Of a stretch of DNA of 11,240 bases, positions 1 through 5,623 are shown piece by piece. The notes under the pieces are model-generated. The model made no database searches. It saw only the letters and a list, made by a program, of their open reading frames with translations, and was not told where the DNA came from. The number at the start of each line of letters is the position of its first letter. Within the stretch, counting starts at the first letter, position 1. A program made the position numbers and the translations under genes. Source of the DNA: JALZAA01 sp035316005 (GTDB lineage Bacteria > Actinomycetota > Acidimicrobiia > IMCC26256 > JACDBD01). Location: NCBI GenBank assembly GCA_035316005.1, contig DATFXK010000338.1:1-11240 (forward strand), written 5' to 3'.

Positions 1-47
1 GTCGACGGCCGCTCCCCCGATGCTAGCGACCCTGCTAGACCGGCGCC

Positions 48-138
48 GGAGGTGAACGGGGTCTGGTGGCCCCCCTCGTCTTCAAAACGAGTGGGACGGG
101 CGATCCCCGTCCGGTGGGTTCGATTCCTGCCACCTCCG
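48..138 (+). tRNA. selC: tRNA-Sec (anticodon UCA), selenocysteine tRNA
   Basis: This tRNA inserts selenocysteine at UGA codons, after serylation, SelA conversion and SelB delivery. Every hallmark can be folded by eye. The acceptor is 48-54 with 131-137. The D stem is an unusual 6 bp (58-63 with 68-73) around a 4-nt TGGT loop. The anticodon stem is 75-79 with 87-91, with loop CTTCAAA and anticodon TCA at 82-84. The long variable arm has a 7-bp stem (94-100 with 106-112). The T arm is 114-118 with 126-130, with loop TTCGATT. The discriminator is G138, followed by CCG, so CCA is not fully encoded. The acceptor plus T branch counts 7+5=12 pairs, one fewer than the usual bacterial 8+5. A TGCTAG direct repeat (21-26, 33-38) lies just upstream; no clear promoter is seen. 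selA, selB and selD are not in the window. Confidence 0.95.
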
Positions 139-170
139 CCGACGGCCCCAATCGACAGGAGGGCAGGAGC

Positions 171-845
171 ATGGGCAAGGCAATCGGCGAGGTGCTGCCG
201 TTCGCAGTCGGCGTGGCGATCAGCCCACTGGCGATCGTCGCCGTGATCCTGGTGCTGTTCTCGGCCCGGGCGCGGGTGAACGGTCCGGTATTCGCCCTGG
301 GATGGATCGTGGGCGTCGCCGTCGTGAGCACGGTCATCTACCTGCTCGCCGACGCCGGCGACGTCAGTAGCGGAGGCAGCGGATCCGACACGTCGTATTG
401 GCTCAAGCTCGTGGTCGGGGTCCTGCTGGTGCTCTTCGCGTTCCGGGACTGGCGGAAACGGCCGGCAGAGAGTGAGGCTGACGCCCAGCCGAAGTGGATG
501 TCGGCAATCGACACGTTGGCGCCCGTCAAGACCGGTGGTCTGGCCGTCGCGCTGGCGGCGCTGAACCCGAAGAACCTCGCGCTGTCGCTCGCCGCCGGTG
601 CGAGCCTCGCCCAGGCCGGCGTGTCGGGCGGCGAGGCGACCGTCGGCTTGGTCGTGTTCGTGGTGATCGCGAGCCTCAGCGTCATCGTGCCCGTAGTCAC
701 GTACCTCGTCGGCGGCGATCGTGCCGCCGGGGTGCTCGAGGGATGGAGGACGTGGCTCTCGACGAACAACGCCGCCGTGATGGCCGTGGTGTTCTTGATC
801 TTCGGCGTCGTGCTGTTCAGTCAGGGGTTGCGCGGCCTGACGTGA
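171..845 (+). CDS. GAP-family (SfLAP-like) integral membrane protein
   Basis: This is a 224-aa membrane protein with about six hydrophobic segments (roughly residues 8-30, 39-60, 77-91, 121-146, 156-180, 201-219) and a charged cytoplasmic-type loop (91-118, RDWRKRP onward). The segment SPLAIVAVILVLFS near the N-terminus, LNPKNLAL at about 131-138 and the final WLSTNNAAVMAVVFLIFGV pattern match the GAP / sulfolipid-1-addressing protein family, related to LysE-type exporters. The mycobacterial namesake takes part in glycolipid export; the substrate here is unknown. I chose the ATG at 171 because AGGAGGG at 157-163 is ideally spaced. The longer reading frame from 66 would run through the tRNA. 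The gene begins 32 nt after tRNA-Sec and may share its transcript. The 3' end overlaps the convergent membrane gene by 29 bases. Confidence 0.85.
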   Translation: MGKAIGEVLPFAVGVAISPLAIVAVILVLFSARARVNGPVFALGWIVGVAVVSTVIYLLADAGDVSSGGSGSDTSYWLKLVVGVLLVLFAFRDWRKRPAESEADAQPKWMSAIDTLAPVKTGGLAVALAALNPKNLALSLAAGASLAQAGVSGGEATVGLVVFVVIASLSVIVPVVTYLVGGDRAAGVLEGWRTWLSTNNAAVMAVVFLIFGVVLFSQGLRGLT

Positions 846-1569
846 CCGGCACGTGCCCCGGGTCCGGCTTCCGGATCGCCAGACGGTGGGCGAGCGTCAC
901 CTCGATCACGGCGACGATCGACCCGACCGCCGCGCCCGCCAGCGTGTTGACGACGAATACCGCGAGGGAGCCGAGGCTCTCGAACGCCTCGACGATCCCG
1001 TGCACGACGTTCTCCTCGAAGACGAGCGGGAGCGTCACGAGGAGGAATACGAGCCAGAAGTGGCCGCGGACCAGCTGGCGGGAACGACGGAACGCGCTGC
1101 GCACCTTCCGGTCCTCCATCACGAGGACCGGCCCGACCAGCGAATAGAACGTGAAGAAGATCATCCCTGGGACGAGCAGCGCGAGCGAGAACACGATGGC
1201 CCCGAGCGCCAGGAGCACGTCGGCGACGATGAGCCGGCCGTACGGGAGCGTTCGCAGGATCCGGCCGAGCGGCTGGCGCGGATGGCCGCGTTCCTCCTGG
1301 CCCGCGACGCGGTCCATCAGCCCGGCGAAGAACTCCGTGCCGAACACGGCCAGTCCGGCCAGAGTGAGCACGAGAGCGACGAGCCCGGGGTTGTCGCCGA
1401 ACTCGTCGGCGAGGACGTCCGTCAGGACGTCGACCAGCGCGCTGATCCCGAAGACGACGATCGCCGCGCCGACGATCACCCCGAAACGGCGCCGGTAGGT
1501 GCGCGCCGCCGCCGCCAGCACCGGGCGCACGCCGACCGCGGGAAGATCGCTCGCGGGTGGCTCCGGCAC
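817..1569 (-). CDS. Multi-pass membrane protein, DUF975/YciC-like
   Basis: This is a 250-aa integral membrane protein of unknown function. Hydrophobic segments lie at about 29-51, 61-85, 113-147 (long enough for two helices), 170-190 and 203-228. Between the third and fourth is a basic stretch, LVMEDRKVRSAFRRSRQLVRGHFW (about residues 149-172, quoted by its ends LVMEDR and RGHFW). It resembles the 'E.....A..RS..L..G..W' signature of YciC/UPF0259, DUF975 and glycerophosphodiesterase membrane-domain proteins. I infer membership of that loose group; there is no catalytic motif. The start is GTG at 1569-1567. There is no Shine-Dalgarno sequence, but TATGCT ends exactly 6 nt before the start, suggesting a leaderless mRNA. 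The gene is divergent from the aldo/keto reductase (44 bp apart) and convergent with the GAP-family gene, overlapping it by 29 bases. Confidence 0.75.
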   Translation of the reverse strand: MPEPPASDLPAVGVRPVLAAAARTYRRRFGVIVGAAIVVFGISALVDVLTDVLADEFGDNPGLVALVLTLAGLAVFGTEFFAGLMDRVAGQEERGHPRQPLGRILRTLPYGRLIVADVLLALGAIVFSLALLVPGMIFFTFYSLVGPVLVMEDRKVRSAFRRSRQLVRGHFWLVFLLVTLPLVFEENVVHGIVEAFESLGSLAVFVVNTLAGAAVGSIVAVIEVTLAHRLAIRKPDPGHVPVTSGRATPD

Positions 1570-1575
1570 CGGCGC

Positions 1576-1581
1576 AGCATA
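1576..1581 (-). promoter_or_regulatory. Putative -10 box of a leaderless promoter for the 817-1569 gene
   Basis: Read on the minus strand this is TATGCT (4/6 to TATAAT and a TAnnnT match), followed by exactly six bases and then the GTG start. That spacing would put transcription initiation at the first base of the start codon, which fits the absence of a Shine-Dalgarno sequence. On the plus strand TAGATT (1580-1585) overlaps it and could serve as the -10 of the divergent aldo/keto reductase, with a leader of about 20 nt. No experimental support is visible. Confidence 0.4.
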
Positions 1582-1613
1582 GATTCGACCCTTACGAACA
1601 GAGGAGGACGGCG

Positions 1614-2606
1614 GTGGAGTACCGGCAGCTAGGCCGAACGGGGATCCGGGTCTCGGAGCTGTGCCTGGGCACGATGACCTTCGGACGCGAAGCCGACGAG
1701 CCGACGAGCCGCAAGCTCGTCGACCGATTCCTCGAGGTGGGCGGCAACTTCGTCGACACCGCCGACGTGTACGCCGAGGGGGAGTCGGAGGAGATCACTG
1801 GGCGCGCGCTGCAGGGCCGGCGCGACGACGTCGTGCTCGCCACGAAGGTGCGCTTTCCTACCGGCGGCGGCGTGAACGACGTCGGCGCGTCGCGCCGGCA
1901 CATCCGCATGGGGATCGAGGCGTCACTTCGGCGTCTGGGGACCGACTGGGTCGACCTGTACCAGATCCACTGCTGGGACGCGCGCACGCCGCTCGAGGAG
2001 ACCCTGTCGACGCTCGACGACCTCGTGCACGAGGGCAAGATCCGCTACGCGGGAGCGAGCAACTACACCGCCTGGCAGCTCGCCAAGTCAATCGGTCTCG
2101 CCGCCGGGCGCGGCTGGGAGGGCTTCGCCTCGCTCCAGCCCGAGTACTCGCTGATCACGCGCGACATCGAGCGCGAGCTGCTGCCCCTGTGCCGCGAAGA
2201 AGGACTGGCCGTGCTGCCGTGGAGCCCGCTCGCCGGTGGTGTGCTCACCGGGAAGTACCGCGAAGGCGAGGACTTCCCGACGGGGACACGGGGCGGCGAC
2301 ACCGAGGAGCCGATCACGTTCACGTACCGTCTGCACGAGCGCGCGTGGGGCATCGTCGACGCCGTCCGCAAGGTTGCCGGCGAGACCGGGAAGACGCCGT
2401 CGCAGGTGGCGCTCAACTGGGTCGTCCACCGGCCCGGCGTGACCGCGCCGATCATCGGCGCCCGCACCATGGACCAGCTCGAGGACAACCTCGGCTCGGT
2501 CGGGTGGCAGCTCGAAGAGGAGCAGTGGCGGGCCCTCTCGTGGGCGAGCGCCTTCCCGCGCGGCTACCCCTACGACTTCATCGACTACGCCGACGCCGGC
2601 CACTGA
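1614..2606 (+). CDS. Aldo/keto reductase (AKR superfamily)
   Basis: This is a 330-aa NAD(P)H-dependent oxidoreductase of the aldo/keto reductase superfamily, predicted to be a soluble (beta/alpha)8 barrel. The N-terminal YRQLGRTGIRVSELCLGTMTFG is the classic family opening. The catalytic tetrad is complete: Asp48 and Tyr53 in DTADVYAEGESEE, Lys78 in VVLATKVRF and His119 in DLYQIHCWD. Later landmarks are IRYAGASNYTAWQL, LQPEYSLITRDIE, LPWSPLAGGVLTGKY and the C-terminal cofactor-binding APIIGARTMDQLEDNL. The length is typical for the 'YajO/Tas/IolS' type; the substrate cannot be predicted. The start is GTG at 1614, six bases after GAGGAGG (1601-1607). An earlier GTG (1557) in frame has no ribosome-binding site and overlaps the divergent gene. 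A strong hairpin follows the stop. Confidence 0.92.
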   Translation: MEYRQLGRTGIRVSELCLGTMTFGREADEPTSRKLVDRFLEVGGNFVDTADVYAEGESEEITGRALQGRRDDVVLATKVRFPTGGGVNDVGASRRHIRMGIEASLRRLGTDWVDLYQIHCWDARTPLEETLSTLDDLVHEGKIRYAGASNYTAWQLAKSIGLAAGRGWEGFASLQPEYSLITRDIERELLPLCREEGLAVLPWSPLAGGVLTGKYREGEDFPTGTRGGDTEEPITFTYRLHERAWGIVDAVRKVAGETGKTPSQVALNWVVHRPGVTAPIIGARTMDQLEDNLGSVGWQLEEEQWRALSWASAFPRGYPYDFIDYADAGH

Positions 2607-2614
2607 CTCGCGCC

Positions 2615-2653
2615 GGCCCGGCCACGCACAAACGCGACGAGGCCCGGCCACGC
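2615..2653 (+). repeat. 13-bp direct repeat GGCCCGGCCACGC, two copies
   Basis: GGCCCGGCCACGC occurs exactly at 2615-2627 and again at 2641-2653, a period of 26 bases, directly after the aldo/keto reductase stop. The second copy is the left arm and loop of the terminator-like hairpin. The first copy could therefore compete for the same right arm (2655-2663). It is most simply a duplicated terminator arm. Confidence 0.6.
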
Positions 2654-2664
2654 GGGCCGGGCCT
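2640..2664 (+). terminator. GC-rich hairpin, probable terminator between convergent genes
   Basis: AGGCCCGGCC (2640-2649) pairs with GGCCGGGCCT (2655-2664): 10 perfect pairs around a 5-nt ACGCG loop. It lies between the stop of the aldo/keto reductase (2606) and the stop of the convergent sigma factor (2692). There is no true U-tract, only TTC on the plus side, so it is an actinobacterial-style hairpin terminator that may act in both directions. Confidence 0.65.
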
Positions 2665-2691
2665 TCGGCCTTCCCGGGACCTGCGAGCGGG

Positions 2692-3630
2692 TCAGACCGC
2701 CAGCAGGTCGCGGGCGCCGGTGTCGGCGGACGGGTGACGGAGCTTCGACATCGCCCGAGCCTCGATCTGGCGGATGCGCTCCCGGGTGAGGTTGAAGTAC
2801 TCCCCGACCTCTTCGAGCGTCCGGGGCTCGCCTCGATCGAGCCCGAAGCGCAGGGCGAGGATCTGGCGCTCACGCTCGTCCAGCGGCGCCAGCAGCTTCT
2901 CGATCTCGGCCGGCAGCAACGCGGTCGCCGCGACCTCGAAGGGCGATTCGGCCGAGCGGTCCTCGACGATGTCGCCCAGCTCGGCGTCGCCGTCCTCGCG
3001 CAGCGGCTCCGACAGCGACAGCGGCTCGGCCGCGAAGCGGAGCGCCTCGGTGACCTTGTCCTCGGGCATCTCGACCTCGAGGGACAGCTCGGCGAGGGTC
3101 GCCGGGCGCCCGAGCTTGAGCTCGAGGCGGGAGCGCGCCTTCTGCAGTCGGGCGAGCGTGTCGCCGGCGTGGACGGGAAGCCGGATCGTGCGGCCCGTGT
3201 TGGCGATGCCACGGGTGATCGCCTGCCGGATCCACCACGTGGCGTACGTCGAGAACTTGAAGCCCTTGCGCCAGTCGAACTTCTCGACCGCGTGCATCAG
3301 GCCGAGGTTCCCTTCCTGGATCAGGTCGAGGAGGGGCAGGCCCGACGCCTGGTACTTCTTCGCGATCGAGACGACGAGCCGCAGGTTGGACTGCACGAAC
3401 GTGCGCTGGGCGTCGTCGCCCTCGCGCGCCGTGCGGCGGAGCTCACGCTTCTTGGCGGCGGTGAGGTCCTTGCCGGCGGTGAGAAGGTCGCCGCGCGCGG
3501 CGTTGCCGTTCTCGATCTGCTGCGCCAGGCGAACCTCGTCGTCCTTCGTGAGCAGCGGATACTGCCCGATATCGGTCAGATAGAGCCGGACGAGATCTTC
3601 CTCGTCCCGCTCGACTCGCTCCTTTGCCAC
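2692..3630 (-). CDS. Sigma-70 family RNA polymerase sigma factor, RpoD/HrdB/SigB-like
   Basis: This 312-aa protein directs RNA polymerase to promoters. Region 1.2 is at about 11-41 (DLVRLYLTDIGQYPLL then EVRLAQQIENG). Region 2 spans about 78-148, including NLRLVVSIAKKYQ, DLIQEGNLGLMHAVEKFDW and the -10-recognition and melting block FKFSTYATWWIRQAITR. Region 3 covers about 155-232, with the LSLSEPLREDGDAELGD linker. Region 4 is about 245-300, with the -35 helix-turn-helix TLEEVGEYFNLTRERIRQIE. Region 1.1 and the long acidic N-terminus of HrdB are absent, so the length suits group 2 (SigB/HrdA-like), though a short primary sigma factor is possible. There is no anti-sigma gene beside it. The start is GTG at 3630, with GAAAGG upstream. 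It is divergent from the ABM gene across 194 bp. Confidence 0.95.
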   Translation of the reverse strand: MAKERVERDEEDLVRLYLTDIGQYPLLTKDDEVRLAQQIENGNAARGDLLTAGKDLTAAKKRELRRTAREGDDAQRTFVQSNLRLVVSIAKKYQASGLPLLDLIQEGNLGLMHAVEKFDWRKGFKFSTYATWWIRQAITRGIANTGRTIRLPVHAGDTLARLQKARSRLELKLGRPATLAELSLEVEMPEDKVTEALRFAAEPLSLSEPLREDGDAELGDIVEDRSAESPFEVAATALLPAEIEKLLAPLDERERQILALRFGLDRGEPRTLEEVGEYFNLTRERIRQIEARAMSKLRHPSADTGARDLLAV

Positions 3631-3727
3631 GAATGCCTTTCTCGCTGTGGGACGGTTCGCTCAGCTCGAGAAAACGGGGTGCACGAACCAGGAGTTCCCA
3701 GGTCAGGCGGGAAGCAGGCCGGGTCGG

Positions 3728-3766
3728 TGCCTTGTCCCCAAGTACGATACCGACTCCGTCAAGGCA
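3728..3766. promoter_or_regulatory. 7-bp inverted repeat in the sigma factor/ABM divergent region
   Basis: TGCCTTG (3728-3734) and CAAGGCA (3760-3766) are exact inverted repeats, 25 bases apart, inside the 194-bp divergent intergenic region. On the minus strand TTGACG (3762-3757) and TTGCCT (3767-3762) are -35-like. On the plus strand TACGAT (3743-3748) is -10-like. No hexamer pair with good spacing is convincing, so the promoters stay unplaced. The repeat may be an operator or a hairpin. The rest of 3631-3824 shows no gene; it ends with the GGAGGGG ribosome-binding site of the ABM gene. Confidence 0.3.
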
Positions 3767-3768
3767 AG

Positions 3769-3777
3769 TTTTCCACA
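3769..3777 (+). promoter_or_regulatory. Single DnaA-box-like nonamer TTTTCCACA
   Basis: TTTTCCACA fits the DnaA box consensus TTWTNCACA and differs from the ideal TTATCCACA at one base. It lies in the divergent region upstream of the sigma factor. No second box is obvious nearby and no dnaA/dnaN context exists, so it is not an origin. DnaA-dependent regulation of the neighbouring promoter is possible, as is chance. Confidence 0.35.
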
Positions 3778-3824
3778 GACCGGGGCGGGCACTCGCACCG
3801 GGCCGGAGGGGCCGGAGGGGACTC

Positions 3825-4142
3825 GTGGCCGATCTCGAGCTCGCCGTGGTGATCGGGAGCTTCGAGGCCCGGACCGGCCGCCAGGGCGACCTCGCCGCCG
3901 TCCTGGCAAAGTACGTCGTCCTCACCCGCCGGCGGCCGCCGTGTCGCAACGTCGACCTGGTGGCGTCGAGCTCGAGCTCGGCCCGGCTGGTGGTGGTGGA
4001 GAAGTGGGAGAGCGCCGACGACGCCCGCGCCCACCTCGACGCCGCCGAGACGGTGGAGATGGCCCACGCAGCGCGCGATCTCCTCGCCGGCCCGCCCGAC
4101 CTCGACCTGTACGAAGCGATCAGCGCGCAGGATCTCGAGTGA
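3825..4142 (+). CDS. Antibiotic biosynthesis monooxygenase (ABM)-domain protein
   Basis: This small 105-aa protein is predicted to adopt the dimeric ferredoxin-like alpha+beta ABM fold. It opens with a beta-strand (LELAVVIGSFEA), then an alpha-helix (QGDLAAVLAKYVVLT), strands NVDLVAS and ARLVVVEKWES, then DDARAHLDAAE with the family's conserved His (about residue 70), and a C-terminal LDLYEAISAQ strand. The pattern 'E.W.s.....AH' is the ABM signature. Relatives are quinol monooxygenases (YgiN), polyketide oxygenases and heme-degrading enzymes, but many have no known substrate. The usual Cys/Tyr pair of the middle strand is not clear. The start is GTG at 3825 behind a very purine-rich GGAGGGGCCGGAGGGG (3805-3820). 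The stop codon overlaps the terminator-like hairpin. Function is inferred from fold only. Confidence 0.72.
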   Translation: MADLELAVVIGSFEARTGRQGDLAAVLAKYVVLTRRRPPCRNVDLVASSSSSARLVVVEKWESADDARAHLDAAETVEMAHAARDLLAGPPDLDLYEAISAQDLE

Positions 4143-4183
4143 TGCGTGCGTGAGCTACGCATGACGTAGTCGACGCACGCATC
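4141..4183. terminator. Nested inverted repeat, bidirectional terminator candidate
   Basis: GATGCGTGCGT (4141-4151) pairs perfectly with ACGCACGCATC (4173-4183). Inside, CTACG (4155-4159) pairs with CGTAG (4165-4169). The element begins within the ABM stop codon and ends one base before the stop of the convergent gene (4185), filling the whole gap. Alternative folds exist: 4145-4151 with 4157-4163 (7 pairs, one G-T) and TGACG (4162-4166) with CGTCA (4183-4187). There is no U-tract on either strand. Confidence 0.6.
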
Positions 4184-4184
4184 G

Positions 4185-4802
4185 TCACGACTGGGCGCGG
4201 AGCGTCTCCTTGCGGATCGCCGACTTCTGCTTGGGCTCGGGACGGGGGTCGGCCGCCTTGCACTCGGCGCACAGCGCGTCGAGCTCGCCCCACGTGAATT
4301 GGTCCGCGGTCCACAGCCGCTCGAAGGCGTCGTCGGCCACGTCGGTGAAGCCGTTGTAGAGGCGGAACACGTATTGCCGTCGCACCTTGCGCGTGAACTC
4401 GCCCAGTCGCGCGGCTCGTCCTTCGGCGAAGGCCTCCCAGGCGGCACGCCGCGCGTCGCTGAGATCCTCGTCGACGGGCGCGTCGGCGAAACCCTGAAGG
4501 CGGTCGCCGGCGCGGAACAACGCCAGGGCCAGCTCCGTGCGCGCCAGCTCGTCGTTGAAGACGGCGCGATGACGGCCGTCCTCGAAGCTGGCCCCCGAGA
4601 ACCACAGCACGGCGCCACCGTCGACGACGTCGGCGGTGCTGCCCGTGAGCGGGAGCGGCAGCTCCTCGTCGATCTCGATGCGCACGGGTACGTCGTCGGG
4701 AAGGCCGACCTTGGACGCGAGCTCCTCGGCGATCCCGGCGATCACACCCGCGTCGTACTCGACGAGCGTGAACTGCTCGGGCGTGACCTCGACGCGCGCC
4801 AC
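4185..4802 (-). CDS. Hypothetical protein, third gene of the ferritin-like operon
   Basis: I do not recognise this 205-aa protein. It looks like a real, soluble protein, with no signal peptide or membrane segment. The N-terminal half is beta-rich and acidic (VPVRIEIDEELPLPL, GGAVLWFSGASFED). The C-terminal half is helical and rich in Arg and aromatics (RRAAWEAFAEGRAARL, RRQYVFRLYNGFTD). A CAEC pair (Cys178, Cys181) near the end sits before a basic, proline-containing tail and could bind metal or form a disulfide. The start is GTG at 4802, two bases after the stop of the upstream DUF455-type gene. No Shine-Dalgarno sequence is visible, so translation probably depends on coupling. A later start cannot be excluded. 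Its place in the operon suggests it works with the ferritin-like proteins, for example as an accessory or partner subunit; this is inference. Confidence 0.7.
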   Translation of the reverse strand: MARVEVTPEQFTLVEYDAGVIAGIAEELASKVGLPDDVPVRIEIDEELPLPLTGSTADVVDGGAVLWFSGASFEDGRHRAVFNDELARTELALALFRAGDRLQGFADAPVDEDLSDARRAAWEAFAEGRAARLGEFTRKVRRQYVFRLYNGFTDVADDAFERLWTADQFTWGELDALCAECKAADPRPEPKQKSAIRKETLRAQS

Positions 4803-4804
4803 CG

Positions 4805-5623
4805 CTAGGAGGCTTGCTGCTCCGCAGAGGCCATGGCTTCGGCCTCGGCCTGCGCCTCGACCGTGACCTCGGAGAGCGCGTCGATCTCGTCGGTGCTGAA
4901 GCCGGCCATCTGCCGGAACTTGCGCGCCAGCTGGATCGGGTTCTCTTCCGTCTCGCCCCGGAACCCGCCCAGGCTGAAGAGCTTGTCGACCGTGCGCTGG
5001 AACTCGAGCGCGAGCTCGCGCCGCTCGGGATCGTTCTCCGTGAGCCGGCGCAGCCAGTCGGAGCCCATCTTCACGTGCGTCACCTCGTCGGCGAGCATCC
5101 AATCCTCGCACGCCGCGAGCACCGGGTCGCCCGAGATGTCGCCGAACTCCTTCATCGTGTTGAACACGTCGATCGCCAGCCCCTCGAGCGCGCGGTTCAC
5201 GCCGGTGAGGCGCAGCAGCGCGTCCTCGGCGCAGGCGGCCTCGTAGAGGAACGTCGCCTCGCTGAACTCGCCGATCTCGGTGCCCATGTGCTCGGCGAGC
5301 TTGACCGAGATCTCGCAGTGGCGCGACTCGTCCCACGACTGACGGGCCATGTCGAGCTTGAGCTGGAACGGCACGTCCTCGTCGTCGAAGTCGAAGGTCG
5401 TGCGGCCGGCGCCCTCGAGCGCCTGGAGCTCGCCCATGAAGATGCCGTGCATCAGCTGACGGGCCCGGTCGGGGGCGGCGGGACGCTCGGGCTGGAGCTT
5501 GGCCGAGCCGGTGTTGCGCTCGGCCACCTTCGCCTGGCGCGGGTCCATCATCGCTTCCTGGATCTGCACCCGTACGAAGCGAGAGTCGCGAGCAAGCTCC
5601 TCGACGGGGAGGATCTTCTTCAT
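4805..5623 (-). CDS. Ferritin-like (DUF455-type) di-metal protein
   Basis: This 272-aa helical protein has the four-helix ferritin-like layout. Helix 1 has GELQALEGAGR (Glu65, Glu70). Helix 2 has SWDESRHCEIS, an E99xxH102 motif. Helix 3 has NRALEGLAIDVFNTM (Glu147). Helix 4 has EDWMLADEVTHVKMG, an E180xxH183 motif. Two ExxH motifs plus two single glutamates make a complete carboxylate-bridged di-iron type site, as in DUF455 and R2-like oxidases. The activity (oxidase, oxygenase or storage) is unknown. The C-terminus is an Ala/Glu-rich tail (from about residue 252). The ATG start at 5623 has GAGGGGGT about 10 nt upstream and overlaps the previous stop as ATGA, so it is translationally coupled to the 5620-6294 gene. 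The next gene follows after two bases. Confidence 0.82.
   Translation of the reverse strand: MKKILPVEELARDSRFVRVQIQEAMMDPRQAKVAERNTGSAKLQPERPAAPDRARQLMHGIFMGELQALEGAGRTTFDFDDEDVPFQLKLDMARQSWDESRHCEISVKLAEHMGTEIGEFSEATFLYEAACAEDALLRLTGVNRALEGLAIDVFNTMKEFGDISGDPVLAACEDWMLADEVTHVKMGSDWLRRLTENDPERRELALEFQRTVDKLFSLGGFRGETEENPIQLARKFRQMAGFSTDEIDALSEVTVEAQAEAEAMASAEQQAS

Noticed and set aside
66..170. N-terminal extension of the GAP-family frame back to 66
   Set aside because: It would be translated from inside the tRNA-Sec gene; AGGAGGG at 157-163 supports the ATG at 171.
853..1632. Long plus-strand open frame, Asp/Glu/Arg-rich
   Set aside because: It is the antisense of the membrane-protein gene; its composition is a GC-rich shadow with no motif or ribosome-binding site.
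3769..3777. Replication origin
   Set aside because: Only one DnaA-like box, no AT-rich stretch and no dnaA, dnaN or gyrB nearby.
2734..3852. Long plus-strand open frame opposite the sigma factor
   Set aside because: Antisense shadow; the minus-strand frame encodes all sigma-70 regions.
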